From Planctomycetaceae bacterium (GTDB lineage: Bacteria > Planctomycetota > Planctomycetia > Pirellulales > PALSA-1355), in contig PLYM01000216.1 of NCBI GenBank assembly GCA_003153375.1, positions 270 to 64,269 of the forward strand: a stretch of 64,000 bases of DNA. The letters run 5' to 3'. Under the pieces are notes generated by a model, which saw only the letters and a program-made list of their open reading frames with translations, did not search any database and was not told the DNA's origin. Below, piece after piece: positions 53,896 to 61,032 of this stretch (within the stretch, counting starts at the first letter, position 1; each line of letters opens with the position of its first letter). The translations under genes and the position numbers were made by a program.

Positions 53896-54555
53896 TCAAT
53901 CGCTTGCGGCCGGCGGCTCTTCGGTGGCCCAGGCCTTCACGCCCAGTGGATCGCTCGGATCGCAGGCCAGCAGCACGGCCACCACCTCGCGCGACATTTG
54001 GGCCTTTCCCAATTGTCGCAGGCACCAGGCGAGCCCCTTGGCCGCTTCGAGAAACGAACCGTTGGCCGGCAGACGATAGGGCAGCGGCCCCTTGCAGCCG
54101 GCCTGATCGAGCGCTTTTTCGCCCAGCCGAAAGGCATAGCCAAAGTGGCCGCGGGCTAGCGGCAGGTCGTTTTCACCGAGCGCAATCTCACCCAGGATGC
54201 GATGCGCTTCCAGGCAGTCGCTGCAACCGTTCAGCAGCCAGCGGCATTCATCGACGGCGATATCCAGCTCGCCCGCGTCGACCATCTTGCGGACTTCTTC
54301 GAGATCCTCTTGCCGGTCTCGCGCGCAGCGCGGATGCACGAGCTCCCACACGCCCTGGTCCGGCAACTTTCTGGCACGCACGGTCGAGGCGCTGCCCGCC
54401 CCGCCGGGCGGCTTGGCGCGCGACGGTTTCTTTCCGGCGCGCGGTTCGCCCGGCTTTCGTTTTCGGTCGGATGGTTTGCGTGCCAAGAGGTCGTTCCGCA
54501 CTGCCTGGGGGTGCTCTGCTGGTCTGTCCAGCCGTGCCGAGATATCGCAAGGCAT
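53896..54555 (-). CDS. Conserved hypothetical helical-repeat protein
   Basis: About 219 residues from ATG 54555. The first 60 residues are Arg/Lys/Pro-rich and disordered (RKPSDRKRKPGEPRAGKKPSR). The rest is helical and Cys/His-rich, with WELVHPRCARDRQEDLEEV, DIAVDECRWLLNGCSDCLEAHRILGEIAL, then ARGHFGYAFRLGEKAL, resembling tetratricopeptide-like pairs. I believe homologues occur in other planctomycetes but know no function. A TTG at 54615 is an alternative start. Opposite-strand open frames of similar length here look like shadows. Confidence 0.6.
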   Translation of the reverse strand: MPCDISARLDRPAEHPQAVRNDLLARKPSDRKRKPGEPRAGKKPSRAKPPGGAGSASTVRARKLPDQGVWELVHPRCARDRQEDLEEVRKMVDAGELDIAVDECRWLLNGCSDCLEAHRILGEIALGENDLPLARGHFGYAFRLGEKALDQAGCKGPLPYRLPANGSFLEAAKGLAWCLRQLGKAQMSREVVAVLLACDPSDPLGVKAWATEEPPAASD

Positions 54556-54724
54556 CACGCCGTGCGGGTCGTAGCAGCCTAATCGACCCGCGCCCGAGCG
54601 TCCACCCGCGAACAATTCGAACCGCGAGATCGCCGGTCATTCACCACGGGAGACCTGTTGAAAGTGCGGCTGAATCCCTAGAATTCGATCCACACATTGC
54701 CGAACCGCGGGCGAGTTTGATCGA

Positions 54725-55843
54725 ATGACCCGAAACCGAGCGTCGCTGGCTCTCTTGCCGACCCTGTCGTGGAAGCGGTCGCTGGCCAAGGACTTGCTGG
54801 CCTGGTATCGCCGGCATGCGCGCGATCTTCCCTGGCGCCGCACGCGCGATCCCTACGCGATCTGGGTCAGCGAGATCATGCTGCAGCAGACCCAAGTGGC
54901 CACGGTCATTCCCTACTTCGCGCGGTTCATGGCCCGTTTCCCCACGGTCGAAGCCTTGGCCTCGGCCGCCGAGAATGACGTGCTGCGGTACTGGGAAGGG
55001 CTGGGCTATTATCGCCGCGCCCGACAGTTGCACCGCGCGGCAGCCGTGATCGTCGACGAACACGGCGGCCAGTTTCCTCGCGAGCTCACCGCGGTCAGCA
55101 CCTTGCCAGGCGTGGGGCGCTATACGGCGGGCGCCATCACGTCGATCGCGTTCGACGTCCGCACGCCCATTCTCGAAGCCAACACCGTGCGGTTGCTGAG
55201 CCGGCTGGCGGCGTTCGCAGGCGACCCCGCCAGTGGAGCAGGCCGCCAGTTCTTGTGGCAACTGGCCGAAGCGATTCTGCCGCCCAAGAATTGTCGCAGC
55301 TTCAACCAGGCGCTGATGGAATTGGGCAGTCTGGTCTGCACGCCACGCAACCCGAAGTGCGAGACCTGTCCGGTGGCAGGCCAATGTGCGAGCTTGATTG
55401 GCGGCCGGCAGCACGAGATTCCTCGTCTGCGGCCCAAAACGCCCAGCGAGGCCGTGCGTGAAGCGGCCGTGGTCGTGTGGCGCAAGGATCGTGTCTTGCT
55501 GCGCCGCCGAACGCCAGGCGAACGTTGGGCTGGACTGTGGGACTTCATGCGGTTTGAGCTCTCGGCGCGCCGCGGAACGGCGCTCGTCGATGAGCTGCTC
55601 GAAAAGGTGCGCGCCCAGTCGGGCCTGGCCATCGAACCGCCCGAGCCGATCACCACGCTCAAGCACGGCGTCACCCGCTTTCGGATCACGCTCCAATGTT
55701 ACGCGGCCCGCAGCCTAGGGCGCGGCAAACTTTCGGCGGGCGAATGGAAGTGGGTCGACCCGGCGGAATTGGAAGACTTTCCGCTCAGTGTGACCGGGCG
55801 CAAGTTGGGCCGATTGATCGCCGCGAGCGAGCCGCCAGCGTAG
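54725..55843 (+). CDS. mutY: Adenine DNA glycosylase MutY
   Basis: 372 residues. Seen: WVSEIMLQQTQVATV with the catalytic Glu (Glu50), helix-hairpin-helix LPGVGRYTAGAI, and the 4Fe-4S ligands C-x6-C-x2-C-x5-C (CTPRNPKCETCPVAGQC). The C-terminal ~120 residues form the NUDIX-like 8-oxoG-recognition domain (AAVVVWRKDRVLLRRRTPGERWAGLWDF). MutY removes A opposite 8-oxoguanine. At the position of the catalytic Asp (PILDGN in E. coli) this protein has Glu151 (PILEANTVRL). Confidence 0.93.
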   Translation: MTRNRASLALLPTLSWKRSLAKDLLAWYRRHARDLPWRRTRDPYAIWVSEIMLQQTQVATVIPYFARFMARFPTVEALASAAENDVLRYWEGLGYYRRARQLHRAAAVIVDEHGGQFPRELTAVSTLPGVGRYTAGAITSIAFDVRTPILEANTVRLLSRLAAFAGDPASGAGRQFLWQLAEAILPPKNCRSFNQALMELGSLVCTPRNPKCETCPVAGQCASLIGGRQHEIPRLRPKTPSEAVREAAVVVWRKDRVLLRRRTPGERWAGLWDFMRFELSARRGTALVDELLEKVRAQSGLAIEPPEPITTLKHGVTRFRITLQCYAARSLGRGKLSAGEWKWVDPAELEDFPLSVTGRKLGRLIAASEPPA

Positions 55844-55888
55844 CGGGCGGACACCATCCATTGGCATGTCGCGTTACGAAATATCGCG

Positions 55889-56650
55889 TCACGAAGCCGG
55901 CTTTGTGGGCACCTCTTCGGGTACGATCGACAATCCGGCCGAGGCCCGCAGCTCGATGCGGTAGCGTTTGCCGGCTTGCAGCCGCATGGAGGGAGCTTCT
56001 CCGTGCGCCGCGCGAACGCCCGCCTTCTTGGCTTTGGCCGGGTCGTTGGCATACTCCCAGAAATTGGCCCACATGTCGCGCTCCAAGGGCGACAGCTCCG
56101 CGCCCTGACTGTAGACCGAGGGGCGCGAGCCGGCCGCGTCGAGCACGAAGCCGCCACTGGGCTCTTGATATTCGCCAAAGATGCGGCGAAACAAGCAAAC
56201 GGACGTCGATCGCAGCGGATCGCCTTTTTCCACCAGGTCGTCTGCGTACTTGATCACCCAGGCATCGACGTAGATCGTGTCCCCTTCGACCGTAAATTCC
56301 TTCTTCTCACCGATGGGGCTGCCGTCTTGGGTGAGCTCGACGAATTGAAAGCGGGTTTTCGGCCGCGCGTCTTCGCGCTGTTGTTCGAGGACGACAATCT
56401 CGGCGACGCGATGATCGATCTTGAGCAACCGCAGCGCCAAATTGAGTTTTTGATTCTCCGTCGTCAGCCGATCGACTTCGGCCGCCACGGCCGCCAGCTG
56501 CTCAGTCTTCTCCTTGAGCTCGCGGTCCACGAGCGCCCGATCGTTGACGACGTGATAGCCGATCCAGCCGCCGGCCCCCAGCAGCGAAAGTGCCACGAGC
56601 CACACGAGGCCGCGCACGATATTGGCAATAGCCGAAACAGTCGTCGACAT
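55889..56650 (-). CDS. Hypothetical membrane-anchored coiled-coil protein
   Basis: 253 residues. One N-terminal TM segment (VWLVALSLLGAGGWIGYHVV, about 14-33), then a coiled coil (about 38-80: LKEKTEQLAAVAAEVDRLTTENQKLNLALRLL), then a soluble domain (about 80-253) with FQFVELTQDGSPIGEKKEFTVEGDTIYVDAWVIKY and FGEYQEPSGGFVLDAAGS. No known family recognised. Divergent promoter context unknown; on the same strand as trpC and purH but 111 bases downstream of trpC. Convergent with mutY. Confidence 0.7.
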   Translation of the reverse strand: MSTTVSAIANIVRGLVWLVALSLLGAGGWIGYHVVNDRALVDRELKEKTEQLAAVAAEVDRLTTENQKLNLALRLLKIDHRVAEIVVLEQQREDARPKTRFQFVELTQDGSPIGEKKEFTVEGDTIYVDAWVIKYADDLVEKGDPLRSTSVCLFRRIFGEYQEPSGGFVLDAAGSRPSVYSQGAELSPLERDMWANFWEYANDPAKAKKAGVRAAHGEAPSMRLQAGKRYRIELRASAGLSIVPEEVPTKPAS

Positions 56651-56761
56651 GGCAGATCACACGAAGCCAGGGAATTGCACAGCGGGGTGGCGGTCATTAT
56701 ACGCCGACCACCATCAAGCGCACCAGACCGCCGCCGAGGGGCTGGACCGGCACCCGCACGA

Positions 56762-57544
56762 CTAGCGGCCCAGCAGGGCGTCGACCGCGGCGCCAATGTC
56801 GGGGTTGCTCATCAGGCTTTCGCCGACCAGAATCGCGTCCACGCCCGCAGCCGCCAGCCGCTCGACGTCGGCCCGGGTGCGAATGCCACTCTCGCTGACC
56901 AGCACGCATTCATCGGGCACGCGCTCGCGTAGCCGCAAGGTGTGCTCCAGATCGGTGTGAAAGGTGTGCAGGTCGCGGTTGTTGATGCCAATCAGCGTCG
57001 CGCCGGCATCGAACACCCGCTGCAAGTTGTCGGGCTCGTAAAGCTCAACCAAGGGGCTAAGACCCAGGGCGACCGCCTCGTTGTGCAGTTTTCTCAGGTT
57101 GCAGTCGTCCAAACACTCGGCGATGAGCAGCACCGCGTCGGCGCCGGCCGCGCGGGCTTCGAAGAGTTGATAGCTGTCGAGAATGAAATCCTTGCGCAGC
57201 ACCGGCAGCCCGACCGCGGCCCGCACACGGCGCAGATCATCAAGGCAGCCCTGAAAGTATTGTTCGTCGGTCAACACGCTCAAGCAGCTTGCCCCGTGCC
57301 GCTCGTAGGTCTGTGCGACTTCCAGCGGGCGAAAATCGGCGCGGATCAAGCCCCGTGAGGGGCTGGCCTTCTTCACCTCGGCGATCAGGCGAATCGGTCC
57401 CGGCGAGCTCAAGGCGCCGAAGAAATCACGGGGAGGTGGGGCGGCGGCGGCCGCGGCGCGCAACGGGCCCTCGGGCCGCGCGGCCTTGGCGGCGGCGATC
57501 TCGGTGCGCTTGGTGGCGACGATTTTATCGAGCACGCTGGTCAT
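56762..57544 (-). CDS. trpC: Indole-3-glycerol-phosphate synthase TrpC
   Basis: 260 residues from ATG 57544 (MTSVLDKIVATKRTEI). Typical motifs: LIAEVKKASPSRGLIR (catalytic Lys), VLTDEQYFQGCLDDL, VLRKDFILDSYQLFEARAAGADAVLLIA, INNRDLHTF, and VSESGIRTRADVERL. It closes the indole ring in tryptophan synthesis. No other trp gene is next to it; it follows purH by 72 bases on the same strand. Confidence 0.95.
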   Translation of the reverse strand: MTSVLDKIVATKRTEIAAAKAARPEGPLRAAAAAAPPPRDFFGALSSPGPIRLIAEVKKASPSRGLIRADFRPLEVAQTYERHGASCLSVLTDEQYFQGCLDDLRRVRAAVGLPVLRKDFILDSYQLFEARAAGADAVLLIAECLDDCNLRKLHNEAVALGLSPLVELYEPDNLQRVFDAGATLIGINNRDLHTFHTDLEHTLRLRERVPDECVLVSESGIRTRADVERLAAAGVDAILVGESLMSNPDIGAAVDALLGR

Positions 57545-57616
57545 GCAATTCTCGCAAACTCTCACGCGGTCCACGGGCCGATCGTTCCGTGGCTCGATCA
57601 TTCCAAGCGCAATGGC

Positions 57617-59188
57617 CTAGTGCTTGAAGTGCCGGTGGCCCGTGAAGATCATCGGTATCTTGTGTTCGTTACAGGCCGCGATCACCTCGTCGTCGCGCTT
57701 CGAGCCGCCAGGCTGGATGATAGCCGTGATGCCCGCGGCAGCCGCCTGGTGAATCGAATCGGGAAAGGGAAAGAACGCGTCCGAAGCCAGCACGCTGCCC
57801 GCGACACGATCGCCGGCTTTCTTGATGGCGATTTCGGTCGAATCGACGCGGCTCATCTGCCCGGCGCCCACGCCCAGCACCGCCCGGCCGCGAGCCAGCA
57901 GAATGGCGTTCGATTTCACGTGCCGCACGATGGCCCAGGCGAATCGCAGATCGGCCCATTGCTCGGCGCCCAGTGTGGTGGTGGTGACGACTTTCCACTG
58001 GCTGGTCGTATCCTCCGCGGCGTCGGCTTGCTGCACGAGCATGCCCCCTTCGATCTGCCGCAACTGCCACTCGGCCGGCGCGTCAGACAGCGAGCCGACT
58101 TTCATCAGTCGCACGTTGGCCTTCCATTTGGGCCGCGTTGTCAGAATCTCGAGCGCCAGCGGCTCATAGTCCGGCGCCACGATGGCTTCAACAAACCGGC
58201 CGGGCTCGGCCAGCACCTCGGCCGTGCGCGCATCGACGGTGCGATTGAAACCCAGCACCGAGCCAAATGCGCTCACCGGGTCGCCGTCCAAGGCCGCGCG
58301 CGTGGCCACGGACAAGTCGTCGGCTGTCGCGGCGCCGCAAGGATTATTGTGCTTGATCACCACCGCACCGGGCTCGAGCAACGAACGGGCGATTGCCAGG
58401 GCGCTGTCCAGGTCGAGCAGGTTGTTATACGAAAGCTCCTTGCCGGCCAGTTGCTCGGCCGCGACCAGGTTCGCGCCTTGGGCGGGCGGCGTTTGCGCAT
58501 AGAGGGCAGCCTGTTGATGCGGATTCTCGCCATACCGCAAGACCTCCTTGCGGCGCAGTTCGACGTGCCAGTGGCGCGGAAATTGCGCCGGCTCGATCTG
58601 GGCGGCCAGATACTGGCTGATGGCCTGATCGTAGCGCGCGGTGCGTTCGAACGCGGCCAAGGCCAACTGCCGCCGCAGCTCGGGAGTCGTGCCACCGTGG
58701 ACGCGCACCTGTTCGAGGATGCTGGCGTACTGCGAGGTGTCGGTCGCCACGGTCGTAAAGGCGTGATTCTTGGCTGCCGCGCGAATCAGGCTGGGCCCGC
58801 CGATGTCGATTTGCTCGACCGCCTCGGCAAAGGTCACGTCCGCTCGAGCGACGGTCGCCTCGAACGGGTAAAGGTTGACGACCACCAGCTCGAATAACAC
58901 GATTTGATGCGCGGCGATGGCCGCCAGATCATCGGGCCGATCGTGCCGGGCCAGGATGCCGCCGAAGATCTTGGGATGCAACGTTTTGACGCGACCGTCG
59001 AGCATTTCGGGAAACTGGGTGTACTCGCCGACGTCTCGAACCTTGAGGCCCGTGCCCTCCAGGAATTTCCGCGTGCCGCCGGTGCTGTAGAGTTCGACGC
59101 CGGCTGTCGCGAGCCCGCTGGCGAACTCGGCGAGCCCCAGCTTGTCGCTGACGCTGATCAATGCCCGCTTGATGGGGGACGATTGCAT
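57617..59188 (-). CDS. purH: Bifunctional AICAR transformylase / IMP cyclohydrolase PurH
   Basis: 523 residues from ATG 59188. The MGS-like IMP cyclohydrolase domain (about 1-190): [49 protein letters not shown]. The transformylase domain (about 200-523): [15 protein letters not shown]-like [49 protein letters not shown], and [16 protein letters not shown]. It performs the last two steps of IMP synthesis. Alternative ATG at 59230 is less family-like. Likely co-transcribed with trpC. Confidence 0.96.
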   Translation of the reverse strand: MQSSPIKRALISVSDKLGLAEFASGLATAGVELYSTGGTRKFLEGTGLKVRDVGEYTQFPEMLDGRVKTLHPKIFGGILARHDRPDDLAAIAAHQIVLFELVVVNLYPFEATVARADVTFAEAVEQIDIGGPSLIRAAAKNHAFTTVATDTSQYASILEQVRVHGGTTPELRRQLALAAFERTARYDQAISQYLAAQIEPAQFPRHWHVELRRKEVLRYGENPHQQAALYAQTPPAQGANLVAAEQLAGKELSYNNLLDLDSALAIARSLLEPGAVVIKHNNPCGAATADDLSVATRAALDGDPVSAFGSVLGFNRTVDARTAEVLAEPGRFVEAIVAPDYEPLALEILTTRPKWKANVRLMKVGSLSDAPAEWQLRQIEGGMLVQQADAAEDTTSQWKVVTTTTLGAEQWADLRFAWAIVRHVKSNAILLARGRAVLGVGAGQMSRVDSTEIAIKKAGDRVAGSVLASDAFFPFPDSIHQAAAAGITAIIQPGGSKRDDEVIAACNEHKIPMIFTGHRHFKH

Positions 59189-59299
59189 GGGAAACCGCTT
59201 CTGCCAGGAGCCCGAGAACCAAGAGACCACCCGCGCTCGACCCGGCTGGCCAGGCGGTACACGCTCAGAGAGTGACGCTCTCTTGGTTTAAGAAGTTCG

Positions 59300-59346
59300 T
59301 GCCCGGCAGTCAACTCCCCGCGGATTGCCGGGGATACTGTCCGGCA
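59300..59346. other. Compound stem-loop upstream of purH
   Basis: An outer arm TGCCCGGCAGT (59300-59310) pairs with ACTGTCCGGCA (59336-59346) with one mismatch and one GU pair; an inner CCCCG/CGGGG stem (59316-59320 with 59329-59333) sits in the loop. It lies between the PQQ-like gene's stop (59423) and purH's start. It may be a terminator of the former or a leader element of the latter; no T run follows on the minus strand. Confidence 0.3.
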
Positions 59347-59422
59347 AATTCGAGTCTCGGCACCAGCGCGGATGGGCTCAAGGCCGACGCCAGACGATGC
59401 GCGTGGCAATCGCCGGAGTATT

Positions 59423-60724
59423 TCAAGCGCCGGGCTCTTTGAAGGGGTCGTCGTCCGCAGGCGCTTCGGCGTTGTCCGGCTCGGCGGGCATGGCTTCGTT
59501 GCCAGCCTCCTCGGCGGCGGCGTCGACCGGTTCGACCGGGGCCTTCGGCGGCTTCGAAACGGGCCGCTTCGGCTTGTCCGATTCATCTTCTTCGACCGGG
59601 GGGGGCGGCGGCACGTAAGTGACGGGCGATTTCAGGCCCGTTTCGTGCAAACACTGCACAACGCAGGTGTCGCTGACCAGGTAGATGCGATCGGTTTGAT
59701 AGTTGGCGTACTTCACCGAGATCCCCTCCAGCGTCAGCGAGCTCAATCGCGCGCCGTGACGCGAGTCCAGGACGGCCAACCGGCCCAATTGATCCACGGC
59801 ATAGACCCGCGATGGGCTGATCGAGACGAACGTTCTGATGCCGGGCGCGTTCCAAATCACCTGGCCGGCCTTGGCATCGAGACAATACATGCCGCTGACT
59901 TCCGAGACCACGAACACCCGGTCTTCGATCGCGATGGGCGAGGCATAGATCGCATCGCCGACGCTGTGGCGCCAGACGATCTTGCCCGTCGCCTCATTGA
60001 CAGCATACAGCGAGCCGTCGGTGGAGCCGGCGTAGAGATTGGGAGTCCAATAGGCGGGGCGCGCGTCGATCGCGCCGCGCGTCTCGAGTCGAAAGCGGAT
60101 GCCCTTGGCGTTGGGAGAGGCGACGTAGAAGTAGCCCTTGTCGGTCGTCCAACTCACGCTCTGGCCGGTTGTCATGGGCGGAATCAGCACCCGGCCGGCT
60201 GACTTATAGACCCAGGGGGCCGCTTTGGCGGCCTTCTCGGGATCGAGTGTATAGCCCTCGACCACGCCGGAGACCATCGGCACGAACGCGTGAGTTTCCG
60301 ACACGCCGGGACCCGCGCCAGGGGCGGCCCGCAGCTTGCGCTCAAAAAGTATCTTACCTGTCTTGTGGTCGAGCACGTACAGCACCGAACCGTTGAGCAC
60401 GACGACATTCTCTTCGTTGGCCGCCGGCTCGCTGCTCAAGCGATTGGGCGGACCGACTTGCGTCGCCCAGAGCGTGCGGCCGGTTTCGGGATGCAGCGCC
60501 GTGAGCAGGCCGCTGGTGGATTGCACCAGCAGCGTGCCGCCGTCGAGGTTGATGTGCGCGATCGGTCCCGTGGCGCGGAGGGCCCCGATCTGGGCATACC
60601 AAGCCCGTGTGAGTCCGACACGGCCAGCGGCCGAAGGAGAGATCAACTGCCCGGCCCAACCGACTTGTGCGTCGGCACACAGCGCCAAGGCGCACCAGAA
60701 GAAGCAATGCCAGGTCCGACCCAT
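59423..60724 (-). CDS. PQQ-like beta-propeller protein (secreted)
   Basis: 433 residues from ATG 60724 (ribosome site GGGGGCGGAA). Signal peptide MGRTWHCFFWCALALCADAQVGWAG. Repeating blades follow (TLLVQSTSGLLTALHPETGRTLWATQVG, VLYVLDHKTGKILFERKL, GSLYAVNEATGKIVWRHSVGD, GMYCLDAKAGQVIWNAPG, RLAVLDSRHGARL). The tail has a Pro/Glu/Ala-rich disordered end (PPPPPVEEDESDKPKRPVSKPPKAP). Same type as the protein at 25440 but not closely similar. Role unknown; scaffold or assembly function more likely than PQQ enzyme. Confidence 0.8.
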   Translation of the reverse strand: MGRTWHCFFWCALALCADAQVGWAGQLISPSAAGRVGLTRAWYAQIGALRATGPIAHINLDGGTLLVQSTSGLLTALHPETGRTLWATQVGPPNRLSSEPAANEENVVVLNGSVLYVLDHKTGKILFERKLRAAPGAGPGVSETHAFVPMVSGVVEGYTLDPEKAAKAAPWVYKSAGRVLIPPMTTGQSVSWTTDKGYFYVASPNAKGIRFRLETRGAIDARPAYWTPNLYAGSTDGSLYAVNEATGKIVWRHSVGDAIYASPIAIEDRVFVVSEVSGMYCLDAKAGQVIWNAPGIRTFVSISPSRVYAVDQLGRLAVLDSRHGARLSSLTLEGISVKYANYQTDRIYLVSDTCVVQCLHETGLKSPVTYVPPPPPVEEDESDKPKRPVSKPPKAPVEPVDAAAEEAGNEAMPAEPDNAEAPADDDPFKEPGA

Positions 60725-61032
60725 TTGGATTCCGCCCCCTGCGACGCTCATGCCCCGACTCGAATTCGCCCGCGACAGCACCTTCCATCATAGTCAGTCG
60801 CTGCCAGGGTTCCCAATAAATCCAGGTCGCTCGCCCGGCCCAAACCGCTCGCCGATTTTGCGCCCCGTGCGGGTTTTAGCGGTCGTTCTCGTGCAAATCG
60901 TGGGGTCGCCGGTCAGGATCTGCTGCTGTCTCCCGGAGGTTTTCGGAGGCTCGTGGCACCCTTCGACCGCTAGACCAACGGCGGGACGATCTTCTACGAT
61001 GATGACGTTCGATCCTGGGAGCAGAGGCATCG
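60725..61032. other. 308-base divergent intergenic region
   Basis: It separates the PQQ-like gene (minus) and the long gene at 61033 (plus). No convincing gene. An upstream open frame for the PQQ gene extends to 60781. GGGAG at about 61017 plus an AGAGG just before 61033 supply the ribosome site of the next gene. No palindrome or strong hairpin stands out. Confidence 0.4.
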
